Shown piece after piece: positions 25,302 through 37,900 of a stretch of 64,000 bases of DNA (its first letter is position 1; the number at the start of each line of letters is the position of its first letter). Where the stretch lies: assembly GCF_932526225.1 (NCBI RefSeq), contig NC_064044.1, positions 7,490,801 to 7,554,800 of the forward strand. Direction: 5' to 3'. The notes beneath the pieces were generated by a model that worked only from the letters and a program-made list of their open reading frames with translations, did not search any database and was not told where the DNA came from. Origin of the DNA: Nematostella vectensis. Lineage: Eukaryota > Cnidaria > Anthozoa > Actiniaria > Edwardsiidae. The translations under genes were made by a program, and so were the position numbers.

Positions 25302-26327
25302 TCATATCAGCGAAACATGCTTAACAGAGATTTTACTCCGCTGTTCAGTAACAGCAGGCTCATGCTGCAAATCCGGCAAAGAGCTGCTACGCGTGCGGAC
25401 AAGCTTAGGCCTGGGACGAGTGTCGGAATACTTCCGATGCGGTTTCGTAGAATTGGAGGTAATCACGTGTGATGAAGTCATCTGATTTACATCGCTCACC
25501 CTATGTTCTTGTCTCGTTGGCTTTCCCGTTATTTTTCGTAAATCTTCGGTGGATCTTCGGTTGGCTCTCGGAAAATTGTCGGAAACTCTTCGGATTTGCG
25601 CACTTCTTATTCTTCCGTTCCTATTAAACGACACGCAGTCCTCGGCCGATCGTCTACGAATGTTCAACTCCGGCGGCTTTAGCGGACCCAGGTCGTTAAC
25701 GGACAAGGATTCCGTGGGCGATGCGGAAGAGTGAGAACGAAAGTCCTGGTGCTGCCTCAAGAATGCTCTATTATTGGACAAACCTAGAGAGCTGGGGAAG
25801 TCTGGGGCTGAGTGTGGGTGCAAACTAGCCGCCAGCGTGGCATGCCGGGACGTAGCAGGCCTTGCTGCTAGCGAGTTACCCCTTTCTTTGACTCCATACA
25901 TTTCATACGTGATACCCGTTGTTGTAGAGCGGGAAACCTGTGGACTACCAAAAGCACTTAGAGACAAGTACCCTGGGGAACGCGTCGCTGGAATGTCTAT
26001 GTTACTGCTTGTAGTTTTCGTCTGGCAAAATGTCGCCTTTTTTACTTTCTTTTTGTCTTCAATAGGGCAGCGTTTTTCGTCGTTTTCTAAAATTTCCCTT
26101 CCTTGCATGCTAACGCTACCTCTCCGCTGTTTTTCCTGGATCTGTCTCTTCTCCAGTGCGAGGCTTCGTATTGTATGTCTCACTCGTTCCTGCATTCTTT
26201 GAATTCGCGCGACACGAGTGGCGCATTGCCTGTCATACTGGTCGAACGTGTTTCTCAATTTTACCTGGTCTCGTGAAAGCGCATCTCTTATTCTTCTATT
26301 AAATTCCCAATCTCTTTTCTTCTCCAT
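25302..26327 (-). CDS. Unrecognised basic coiled-coil protein, single exon, 341 aa
   Basis: Uninterrupted ORF from ATG at 26327 to the stop at 25302. Residues 1-75 are highly charged (MEKKRDWEFNRRIRDALSRD and QKRQ-type heptads: RIQRMQERVRHTIRSL) and likely form a helix or coiled coil. The remainder is Ser/Arg-rich and probably disordered, with repeated RRxS phosphosite-like motifs (RRRSAEDC, RRVSDNF, RRSTEDL, RKYSD, RSSSLPDL). No signal peptide or membrane segment. I do not recognise the family. The basophilic-kinase-like spacing suggests a phosphorylated scaffold, which is inference only. Codon use and lack of stops over 1 kb support a real gene; the minus-strand frame is much longer than anything opposite it. 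Confidence 0.75.
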   Translation of the reverse strand: MEKKRDWEFNRRIRDALSRDQVKLRNTFDQYDRQCATRVARIQRMQERVRHTIRSLALEKRQIQEKQRRGSVSMQGREILENDEKRCPIEDKKKVKKATFCQTKTTSSNIDIPATRSPGYLSLSAFGSPQVSRSTTTGITYEMYGVKERGNSLAARPATSRHATLAASLHPHSAPDFPSSLGLSNNRAFLRQHQDFRSHSSASPTESLSVNDLGPLKPPELNIRRRSAEDCVSFNRNGRIRSAQIRRVSDNFPRANRRSTEDLRKITGKPTRQEHRVSDVNQMTSSHVITSNSTKPHRKYSDTRPRPKLVRTRSSSLPDLQHEPAVTEQRSKISVKHVSLI

Positions 26328-27540
26328 TTTTTTCGTGTGCTTATCTCAATGTAGCAAATCAGTTTCAAATCATTAGTTTCTTTTTTCGCGGATTTGTTTT
26401 AGCACAATCCAGTCCAAGCCGCCCTAGGGAAACCAAGCTTTGTATTTTGCGTCCTTAAAAACGCACAAAACTGCACAGATTTTCTGGTGCTGTACTTGAG
26501 TTTTGAAGCATACACACCTTCGGTTTCCCTAGTATCCACGTATCTTTTAGTCCCAGTCTTTGAAGGACTCTAAATTGTTGTTGTTTACAACCACAAAATA
26601 ATGTTCCATCAGATTTCTTCTCCATAAAACTCCGATCTTTCTGTCCTTATGGGGTCAAAATCGTTCAGTTTATGAACACAATTTGTCAGTTTTCGCTGCC
26701 CAGATCAAGCCCCTATAGTTAGTATTGACGTCACCAGGAAATTGACCTTTTCTTTCTTGCTCATGCAGAAACAAGTGAAAGGAGTCCTTTTTGTAAATAT
26801 TTGAACTGTCTATTGTTGCCTGGCTTTGTATAAAGACATTTTGGTTTATTATTTATTTGAAAAATTTAGAAAAAGCAGTTAATATGAGCCTAAAGTTTTA
26901 ACTCCATTGCGCTGAAATGATACGTAGTTTTAAAAAAAGTAAAGCTGCAGACTGTATTTTGTTTAAAGATCTACTTGTTCAACTTGTGCTGTTAAGGCTT
27001 TTTATCATGCTTGAAAATCATATTCTATTTTCAACAGTTTTTTTGCTCATTTATCATCTGGAGCTTAGCCTATCAATCGGATGTTTTCTTTTTCAATATG
27101 CGTTATTTAGATCAAAAATCCAAAAAATACATTTACACACAGATTGTTTCCCCAAATATTGACATAAATTTCATGTTGATTGGCAGCTGAATTTGTAAAT
27201 TAGCAAGCCATCATTCTGCATGCAAGATTGGATTTAGCGCATCTTTGTGCATTTTTTTGCTATTTCACGCGCTCAGAATTTTTTGTGCACTTAACTTGTT
27301 TTGTTGTTTCAATTTTTCCTCCTCCGCCCCCCTCCATCCCCCTCACAAAAAAAGTAAATGTAAAATGTCAGAGCATTCTCTCGAGTAGTTTTCCTTATTT
27401 GTTTACACAGATTTGTTATCACATTACGTTTGTCCATATTTTTCGTGCTCAGTGACCTTTCGATCACACATAAGTATAAATAATTTATACATAAATATGA
27501 TCTATCTGTGTTTTTCTTTTCTTTGATTTGAATTCAGGAA
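26328..27540. other. Intergenic between divergent units, no gene recognised
   Basis: AT-rich. A CRE-like TTGACGTCAC lies near 26727, which could serve the divergent neighbours. An acceptor-like TTGAATTCAG at 27529-27538 precedes a short open frame (27539-27654) that could be an exon, but nothing links it to a product. Confidence 0.35.
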
Positions 27541-28015
27541 TCCTGTGGTACGAAAGAGTCAAATTGTCTGGGGCGAGAGGGTCCCTCAAAGCAGCAAGTA
27601 GAGCGGAAGCGGTGTTTGAAGCACGAGGTTTTCCGCTCTTGATTTTGAATCGATTTCTCTGAAATCTTGCAATTTTCGAAGAACAACATCCCCTTAATAA
27701 ACCGCAACTGCCTGTATCCTTGATGTTAGAATGAAATTGTCGATGTTTTTAATGCAAATAGGGTGTTTTTTTTCCGGATTCAAGTCACAAAACAGCGGCA
27801 AACAACAAGATGTTAATGCCAAAGCGCGGGGATAGGGTGAGTAAAAATGCTCACGCGCAGTGGTGGGGTGGTTACTAAAAATAGCAAGATTTGGAATCGA
27901 CATGGAGCGCGGGTAATACAAAAGTGTCCCTCTCTTATCTTATGCTCTCTTGAAGTCACCCAATATTATACTATTACAATACTATCCTGTTATACATTTT
28001 TATTCGCCTTTCTGA

Positions 28016-29024
28016 ATCAAGTTCGGCTGAGACGTCTTGACGACGATATAAAAGACGTGCAAGACTTCCACAAAAACCTGGTCCAGACGTACGAACAAGT
28101 AGCAAGTGTGAATGCCGAGAGGAGACAGGCGAAGGCGTTGCGCGACAACGGGAAATAAACGAAGTGCATACAGATCTTGTGAAGATCTGGAATCCTCTGG
28201 AAAAGGGCTGGAAAATGGCTCCATCAGTAGTAGCGAAGAGAGATGGAGAGTTCTGTTTTAGCAGCCGATAAGATTGTCTACGAAACAAACGCACTGCCTA
28301 TTGATAAGCTTAAGTCTCTTGGGATCAGAGAGATTTCTAAGAATACTGATAAAGTGACGAATAAAGTTAAGTATTCCTCATGTCCAAAGATTGTGAAGAA
28401 TATGCAGGAGCATTTAAGAATACTGAAGCGAATGTCGACTCTAAGGTCATCGTCTATGGGTGACGAGCTAGTGCATCACGTCCAGCCAATCACGGCAAGA
28501 GAAAGTGAAAAGACTGACATTTCCATGGTGACAATAACGGAGCTTGACGTCATCAGCGACGTTCAGGGAAATGAGCGCGATCAACAACCTCTAGGTTCAC
28601 AGAAAAATATGCTAAGGAAGTTGATTCCTCCTTGGCAACGTCAAATAGGTGCGACACAGATCATCGAAATAACCCGTCATTGTTGAAATTTCAATCTGTG
28701 GTGCAGAAAGTGATGGGAAATATAGACCATGGCTGTAGCTCTACTGATAGTGCACTGAGGGAAGGCGAAAGCAGAACGAGTTCGGGGCTACATGCTATCG
28801 TACATGAAAAAATAAAAGAGAAGAGATTGCTAACTCGACGCAAAAGTCTGGACCCTTCTTCGCTGAACAGCTACGCAAGTGGAACTCGCCACACACAAAA
28901 ATATTTGGAAAACGCCCATGAAATAACTGATGATACCCCACGGTATAGCTTCAAGCAAGGTGTGACGTCAACTAAAGTGACACTGAGCACCGAACGTATC
29001 ATGCGCGCGCACGTTGATAAGTGA
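28016..29024 (+). pseudogene. Frame-broken gene candidate of unknown family
   Basis: Protein-like sequence alternates between two frames: 28018-28158 (RLRRLDDDIKDVQDFHKNLV, coiled-coil-like), a continuation in the other frame to ~28266 (REINEVHTDLVKIW), 28243-28686 back in the first frame (147 aa from ATG) and 28632-29024 in the second frame (KRLLTRRKSLDPSSL). I see no introns that reconcile the frames, so this is a decayed gene, sequence errors, or exons I cannot delimit. Its last ~250 bp recur, more degraded, at 42381-42720, at the start of the segmental duplication. It lies divergent to the 341-aa gene and may be unrelated to it. Confidence 0.35.
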
Positions 29025-29059
29025 CGTGAATCTCCTCACCCTGCAGCTGCGCATGCTCG

Positions 29060-31760
29060 GAGTCGACGGCGATTTTCGGTTGGACTTGTGTGCTCCGATA
29101 TTGCCCCTTTGGGGACGATGCTTTTGAAGGAAAATTCCAGGTCGTTAACTCAGAATAGACCACTTTCTAGGAGAGTTAGGCGTCAATCATTAGCCTAGGG
29201 CTTCCATCTCCTGAAATCAAATTTAAGTCTTAACAGATGAAAGGGTCATAACAGTTGTGGCGGTATAGGGGCTACTCCCTCAGAATTCCGCTGCCCGTAA
29301 ACAAAAGTTCATATAACGCGACTTGCCACGACTCAAGGTGACCTTGTGTCAACAACGGGGGGGGGGGGGGGCAAACCCTAAGCGACTGTTACGACCCTCG
29401 CGACTGTTACGACTGTATGGAAACCAGGCTTTAGCGTAGATCACAGCCTAAGAGTGATGGAAATTAATTGTAAGGTCCCCCCCCCCCCCCCAGAAGCAAA
29501 GGGCGCTTGCTGAAAAAAATGTGTAAAAGGGGTGGTCTTTTCGCTGTTGACATACTGGAGCCAGGCGTTTGATTAAATTCGCAGAGAAAATATATACCAT
29601 ATGCAAACTAAAAAAGTTTTCTTCCTCTATAACGTATAGCATATGCCTATGCCAGGAAAACATGAGCTCTAGAATCTGAAATGCTCCTAAGAAATTCGAG
29701 GAGTGTCGTAGCTTACGAGAGGTTTATTCACAGTATTCTCTAAACATACGTGCATCTCATTGTAGCTCGCTTTTGTTGTTCTGGGTACAAAAAAAGTCAT
29801 ATGCACTTGCTTGACTAGACACAAAGAAGTACAAAGGCTAAAGGTAGTATTTTAGACCTAGGACGTAGTTGCTGCACATGATGACGACATCTATACATTA
29901 CTCAGGCCCGTAGCCAGGATTTTGAGCGGGGAGGTTCGTTTTTCCATTTGAGCGGACCAAATTTCCGGTATACCCCTCTCCTCGCCTTATTACATTAGGC
30001 AATCAACACTTCAAATAAATTCAATCTTGTATTTAAAATGTTATTAATAGGATGCCTTTCAATATATAGCGATTATAATAAAGATAATTATTTTTAAAAG
30101 ATTTTTATAGTCATTTAATGTGCACGGTATATCCAGCCAACGTTTTTTTTTGTTAACTCTGAGTGGACCTCAAGCCGGGTGGGGGGTTCGTCCGAACCCC
30201 TCGAACCCCCCCTGGCTACGGGCCTGTTACTATAGCAACACACCTATTCCCAAAAGAAACAAGCGTGAAAAAGACCCCGATATTTTTCAGTGTACATCTC
30301 AGCGAGCTGTGCGTGGCTTAACCGACTAAGACATGGCTGGGATCCTAGTTATTGCCTCCCCAATAATGCGAAGGGTACCTCAGGTTCCTTTGTGTTTTAC
30401 AGTTCGCTAGAAAGCGGTGTAAGTGCCGAAATCTCCAGCTTAGCCGTAAAGCTTTATGCTGCCATACGGTGTTTCTGCGCATGTCTGGAAGTATGGTCTA
30501 TTTTTCCTCATTTTACCTGATAGGACAAGGGTCGATTCACGGTCATGTTTTCGAATTCTTTTTTTTCTTTGTTTACCAGTTACAAAATTCCTTGCTTAAC
30601 CTCGCTGTCCTTTGCCCGTTCTCAGTTTTTAGGTCAAGTCCATATCCCTTGCTCACGGCCCTTGTGCTCCCTTGCTCACCCCTGTTTTTCGTTGTTCTGT
30701 GGCAAGGCAATAAGGCTAAGGGTTGAGCGATTTTAAGGGATGAATACTGCAGTGTAGCCTTTATCAAGTGGAGCAAAGGATACATGAGAAAATCGATATT
30801 TTGAATGGGAATAAGCCTACTAGCCGGCTCTCCAGTGGGTTAATTCGGAAATTCCTGTTTTGAGGGTGTCGGGATTCCTGTTTTGGGATGCCACGGGGAG
30901 CCTGAACAACGAAAACACACAGAAAACCCGGCTCGCAGGCTAAATGGGAATGTAGAGTGAAAAGAAATGAAAGATAATATACCTCAAATGTGTCAGTGTT
31001 ATATTTTTTGCGTTTTTACTGTGTATTAGGGGTATGGTATTTTTGGAGCTAAGACAAAAAGAGTTTTGTAGAGTGATTAGACTCGGAGTTGAAAATAGAC
31101 TATGCGGGCATGCTACGGTGTGACAATTGTTAATGCAATTTCGGAAAGTAAATGAATGCGTTTTACTTCTGCAGGCGCATACACCCTCCCCCCCTTGGCG
31201 GCCAAAAAGTGCGTCATTTTCTTATCAAGGAATCTTCATGCTTTTTCTATAAGATTCCTATGACTGCGCACCCCATTCCCCCTTTTTTAGCCAATCCAGG
31301 GTACGCGCCTCGTGTTGTTGTTCGTGCTTTTACAATTAAAATTTAAATATTCCTTACTGATCGATTTATTAGAAACGCTTGAATTAGCCCACAAAATCAA
31401 AAAGCGCTCTCGTTGCTAAAACGAGAATTTACAGTAGTCCTCTGTGACAATAAGAAGCTGTGACACGAGAGAAAAAAAATACACCACGAAAAGAATTAAT
31501 GGACCATTTTTACGCAGCAGTCTTTGACCATATGATGTCGAGGCAAAATAAATGTGGCCTATTATAGCACTCTACGGGGTTTTATTTAGCCGTGAAAATC
31601 TAGATTTTGAAACGATCGGTCGTGGTCGATTCGTTAGACAAATCGAATTTGGCGGTCATAATCAATACGGCGACAGGCGACCCAAGCGACCAGGGAGAAG
31701 AATTCAGTGCGGTCCTAAATTCCTCATTCTGCACATGGGGTACCTGTGGTTCGGGGCCCT
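29060..31760. other. Intergenic region upstream of SLC17 copy 1
   Basis: Contains G/C runs (29359, 29478), one CAGGCCCGTAGCCAGG MITE (29903-30226) and no recognisable gene. It is ~2 kb longer than the matching stretch of copy 2 because of insertions or deletions. Confidence 0.5.
29903..30226. mobile_element. MITE with CAGGCCCGTAGCCAGG ends, copy B
   Basis: Begins CAGGCCCGTAGCCAGGATTT and ends CCTGGCTACGGGCCTG. Both flanks carry TTACT, a possible short target duplication. No ORF. Same family as 1524-1682. Confidence 0.9.
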
Positions 31761-31769
31761 GAAACTCAG

Positions 31770-31888
31770 TCACGTGATGTCAGCAGGTCAGCGACGAAGT
31801 TTCCTACCCGAACTTGCTAAACAAGAAGTTGGAACGGGTTAAAATCAAGTTCTGAACCTTTTCAACCCGTTCAGCGTTCACTATAAAG
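31770..31888 (+). promoter_or_regulatory. SLC17 copy 1 promoter: CACGTG E-box and TATA box
   Basis: GTCACGTGAT at 31769-31778 and TATAAAG at 31882-31888, 108 bp before the ATG. Both are conserved in copy 2 (CACGTG at 43316, TATAAAG at 43402) within the shared context GCGTTCACTATAAAGC. Function is inferred from conservation only. Confidence 0.55.
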
Positions 31889-31995
31889 CAAGACAATGCG
31901 TATAGAACTGATTACTGAAAAGATAATCAACGTATGTCCCGAATACTGTAAAATTGTAAAGGATTCATTGCTTTATTTAGCGAGAAATCCTTTAG

Positions 31996-34900
31996 ATGCC
32001 GCAGTCAACATGCATTCTTCCTTGTCGATATATTCTTGCTGTCCTCGGCTGCTTTGGGCTGACTGTGACGTTCAGTTTAAGAGTCAACTTAAGCGTAGCG
32101 CTAGTGGCGATGGTGAATTCGACACAGACTGGCCAACCTAAGGTAAGCTTTGATTTGACAATATTTCACTTGGGAACCCTGTGGTATGACTGCAACAGAG
32201 TTTTTCACTACAAAAAATTCCCTATATCCCTATGGTCTCAGGAAAGAGTGGATTTAACATAAAGGTTTAGAGCACTTTCGAAGAAGAAGCTGTCCCGAGG
32301 GGGCATGGTGGGATGAAAAGTTAGGGGAAAAATCAGAAAATAACTCGAGGGCACTGACTTATTTTAAATGGCTTGTCTAAAATGTCATGTGTAGCTGTAC
32401 CATATGGGTGCATATGACTGATACCCTATCTATATTCACAGTCCAAGGGCTTTTGCCCCGTGCTGGGGTACAAAACCCTGAGATGAAATTAATGACTTGT
32501 CTCATTAATGAAAATGGTGTTGGTTTTATAGGAAGATTACTTTTCCTGGGACCAGCAAACAAGAGGTACACAATATGTGCATCTGCTTTTAATCAGCTAT
32601 AGAAATGTTGCTATGATTCTCAGTATGACTATTTATATGTATATCAGGCCCGTACCCAGGGGGGTGCAGGGGGTGCTTCGCAACCCCTACAACAGCATAG
32701 GATGCATAAGCGAATGAGATAAAAAAGGCATTCTAGATCACTCTGTTATGTCAATAAATGTTAATAAATGTCCCGTGGAGATGTTGGAGGTGGTCAGACC
32801 TTTATCAGAAATCTTGTCCACTTTTTCAGATTTCGCACCTCCCACAAGAAAAATCCTGGGAATGGGCCTGTTATTACCAAATAATCCACTTGAATTGCAC
32901 AATGTCTGCTAGAAAGAGGGCACTATGGATACTGCAAATATACAGTGCTTATCATTTACAAACACCAGCAAGATAATAAAAAAAGATGATATCATATTTC
33001 ATAATTTTAGGGCAATACAAGGCAGCAGGGCAGGCACAGGCTGTAGTCTTAAAATAACAAAAAGTGTTGTGAAAGCATCATCACAATAAAGGGAACACTT
33101 GATCACAAAACGCTTTTATAAACAGGTATTATTCTCGGGTCATTCTTCTATGGCTACATAGTAATGCTTATTCCTGGAGGATGGCTTGCCGAGAGGAATG
33201 GAGGGAAGCACTTTGTGGGACTTGGTGTACTGATCTCATCGGTACTATCACTGCTGACCCCCCTGGCTGCTCGCTATAGCTACAAAATGCTGATAGTGCT
33301 GAGAATACTGGAGGGACTTGCACAGGTTGGTTGATGATGACATTTTGTATTCTGTATAAGGGGTATAAAAATGGATATTGATGTTCCCAATTCAAAATCA
33401 TGCACCATCACCTCGTAATGAGAAGCTAAAGATTCCAGCAAAACAACAGGGATTGTCCAAAATTATGCTTGTATAAACTATAGATTCTCAAAGTATATAT
33501 TTTTATTCATCTGTCTTCTACTTTGTTGTGATAGGAAATATGCATTTTGTAGCAACAAAATAATTGCAAAATCAACTGAGTTCATATCAACCACAGGGTA
33601 CAAGAGTCTGTTTTTTTAATATAAACTAGTCAAAACTTTCCAGAATAGATACTGGAATAGATACTTTTATTATAGATTTACAATAAAAGTATTTTTTTAT
33701 TCATCTGTTTTTATGTTTTTACCATAGGAAAATGTATTTTGAATTTTGAAGCAAAATGATTGCAAAATATTCTGATCATATTTAGTTTATACATCATTTA
33801 AGTACAGGTTGGCTATTTTTTTTCAAAAATCTTACTCGAAAACCCTGTGATTTTCGCTCTCTAGCTCCCGATTTCGTGGGCATGGTGCACAATTTTAAAT
33901 TGGGAACATCGATATCATTTTTGTACTGCTTCTAAGAATTTCAAATATGTATTTTAACCTAGTAAATATTTTGGGTTCACGGGAATAGCCTCCTAGTTCA
34001 GACTTCATGTATAAAACTGGACAAAAAGTGTTGTGTGTGATAGTGATGTTCTTCAGTAACATTTATTGCCATTTTGAGAGTCAATTAAGAGTCATAGTCC
34101 ATAGTATCATACAATATTTTATTGTTGTCCTTCTTTATTATGATCATCATTTTTATAATCATTCCCCTCAACATCATCATCATCTTTATATGGGGGTACA
34201 TCTAAATGTAAGGTGTGGTCAGAACATGATTTTTTTTATTGTCTTTCTAAATATGCACCTATTCAAATTCATTGTGTATGTGTGTGTGTCCGGGGGTGTG
34301 GGGTGGTGGTGGTAAGGGGTGTGGCGAAGGATGCCTTCTCCATTGCCTTATCAGCAAGAGTGAAGGCATCCCTAGCATCCCTACCCTATTACAGTATCCT
34401 ATTACTGACAATGGATCTTTTTGCACAATAAATGCCAGGGTGTGATATACCCATCCGTAAATGTTCTGTTAAGTTGTTGGGCGCCACCTGAGGAAAGAAG
34501 TAAAATGTTAGTCATCACATGGACAGGTAGGGTCTGATATTCTTCTATCTACTTGCATTATTACCAACAATAATTAAACGGAGTGTATAGATTCGGCAAT
34601 GTTCTGATCATTCGAGCACTTGACTGGGTTCTCGGCAAAATGTTGTTGTTTTAGTTTGAACAAGGGTTATGCTCTTCTATAATGATACCTGCTTTTATGG
34701 GCGGCGAGTAAGACGATCTCTATATATTAAAGTTTAACGAAAAAGTAGAATTTGTTTAGTACTTCATTTCTGATCTTTTTAGAGCTTTCGTCCGATGCTA
34801 GTTTTCCGTAAATATCTTTGAAATCTCGATTTTGTTGTTAGCGAGCTGTTACTTATCCGAGTAATCAAGCGTTGGGTTGAGTTTCGTTATTATGCGTTCT

Positions 34901-37900
34901 GGTCACACCACTGTACACTTCAATTACTATCCACACAATAAACTGCATAACAAAGGAAAATTCCACGCAGTGAGTGGACTCCACTCAATAGTTTTCCATG
35001 CAGTAAAAGTGCATGGATTGCATGCAGAACCCACTCAGAATCCACGCCAAATCCACGTTGGTAAATGTTAAAATACATTCAGTCTGTACTGTACCTTTAG
35101 CTGTCCATCTGAGGAAAGAACTATGAGCCTGGCCCCCCTTTTTGAAACTCCTGAATCTGCCCCTGAATAGATAAGGGACTGTACTATATATTGTAAAAAT
35201 CACATTAACAATATAAATTTTGTGTGTCCCCAGAGGGGGGGGGAGTGGGGCACAATTGAAAGCAAAATGTCTTTTGAAAGGGAACACTTACTTCAGCTAT
35301 ACATACATAACTGTTTAATTAAGTATATGTTATATATATATATCTGGACCTGGCTTTTTACCCTTTGGTCCCGCTGTGTTATCTGTAAGTGTCTTTTTGT
35401 TCAGTTCAGGGGCAGATCTAGCTTTTTGATAAAAGGGGGGGTTTGGCTCAGTGACAAAGCGGGGGAGGTAGTTTTTTGTTACAAGTGGCTTTCTGGCCAC
35501 CCAAAGGGGGGGTTTAAAGCCGCTAAACCCTCCCCTGAGATCCGCTACTGCCATTTCCTTATTTTTTTTTTTTAAGAATTGTGAGGCTTAAATTATGGCA
35601 AGTAAAATTTACACTATTGTTACACCCTCAGGATGGTTCCCATATCCTCCTCCCTCTGAGGAATTCCTAACCTGTCACTATGTCTGGACTACTGTATCTG
35701 ATCTAACATATAGGTTGCCAGGCTGGGAATATCATTGGTTTGGTGGTGTCTGGACTTCTCTGCGCTTCCAGATTCCAGTGGCCATCTGTGTTTTATCTAT
35801 TTGGTGAGTATCACTGGTGTATACACTATATGTATAAGTGTCCATTTGGTAATACTGTGCATAGATTGAGATTAAGTGTAGTCTGATAGCCAGCTCTCCT
35901 GAGATTCGGGATTCCCCACAGTGCCATATGATTTTGTTTTTCTTGATGACGACTACGGATGATAGTCGATAATAATGACAATATGTTGTTGAGAATGCCT
36001 GATAAAATGATGATGATTACATTGTTGTCGTCGTTGTTGATGATGATGATGATGATGACGACTATGATGACGATTGGGATGATTTTGATTACGATGCTGC
36101 TGACATCTTCACATTTTATAAAAGGGATGAATAAGAGGGACCTGGCATAAGTTGGTTACTTTGGTTATTTTATACAAAAAAGCAGAGGCATGAAATTTCC
36201 TTTTTTTTTTTTACTTAAAAGGGGGTTGGACATCCACCCAACATTTCATGTCTATCTAACTCCAACACACCATAAACATTTAATGCTTCACTACTTTTCA
36301 GTCACTTAAACCTTCATTTTATCCCCAGGTGCAAGTGGTATTGTTTGGTACCTGTTTTGGTGTTTCTTAGTCTATGATAGCCCATCTGTTCACCCACGCA
36401 TTTCGCTTGAGGAGAAGGAGTACATAGTAACAGCTATAGGTGCATCACAAGACAAGGTTGTGAAAGTATGTGAACTTACAGCACGGCGTGCGCTACCATG
36501 TGTTTGCCAAGCAATGTTTTGTGAACTTTCTTTCCCTAAAAGAAAGTTAACCATTTAGTATGTAAGGATCATAGTTTAGGAGGAAGAGAACTCTTGCTGA
36601 CTGTTTTCAACAGCTACAGTAAATTGCCTTTTGGCTTTGGTCATTCTAAAACCTCTTTTATTGCCCAGCTCCAAATGGTTTCCAATCACGCCACCTCTAT
36701 TCAAGACGCTGATCAATCAAAAAGAGCCAAAACTTATTCGGTTAGTTTAAAAGACAATCCAGAATAAGTGGTTTAGCAGTTGGAAGCTATTGACAAAAAT
36801 TCGCACAATATTTCAATTCGCAGTAAGCTGCTTCACTTTCCCTGTTCTTTCCCATCCCATTGGAAAGGATATAAGGATACAAGACAATTACAGGGCAATT
36901 ACACAGGGGCGGATCTAGGATTTCAAAATGGGGAATTGATAATGGCCGGCTTATAACTGAGCCTTAGTGGTTCTTGGTTTGTCACATAGATCTAACAATA
37001 CTTCACGCGAAATTGGATTTGCCACGTCAGCAAAGTCATGCAGGTGAAGACACATGGACAGTATCTCCCGTCCCTCAGACATTTATTTTGTTCAAACAAA
37101 GTGACTTTTCAGTTTTGTTTTTTTTTTACTAAAAGGGAGGTGGATATCCACCCCCCCCCCCCCCCCCCCTGTACCCGCCCCTGTTACAGGAGGTGATCAA
37201 TCGTGAAAATATTCGAGCTAGGTACTGAGATTGACTGGAGACTGACTGAGAGGTTGGTGAGCCTGTGCAGCAAACTGAACAACGATTTGCTAAGTAATAG
37301 GGTTCTGAGCCTAGCGTTGTCTCTCAGACGCGTGAGATTTGGCTTAGAGCCTCTGGTAATAAGGGTATTAATCAAGTTGAATTCTATGTGATATGCTAAC
37401 AGGCACGTGTATTTTTTTTTGCAGAAACATCCGACCCCCTGGCGTCAAATCCTCACTTCCCGAGCAGTGCTTGCTATCAGCATTTCATTTTTTTGTAGCA
37501 ATTGGGGCTTCTGTACTTTTTTGACCTCCTTACCCACTTATTTCCAAGAGGTTCTTCACTTTAACATAACAACGGTAGGTCCAGCTGGCATAAGCAGGCA
37601 TCGTGTCTAATATATGTACTATGATTAACCATATTAAGATGTACGCCGACCACGGACTATAGGATAATCTGACTCCGAAATGAAGTCTAATGTCTTGTCA
37701 TTGTTACATAGCGCGTCGTTTGAAAGGTCAAAAGCGCGTAGGGACAGAGCTCGCTGGAGGAGCGAAACCAAGGTGATATGGCCAGTTGAGGAGGAATACA
37801 TGCTTTATTTAACACTAACAAGACATTAGACTTCATTTCGGAATCAGATTATCCTATAGCCTGTGGCCAAACATTTGTGTTCTCAATTGACCGTAAAAGT

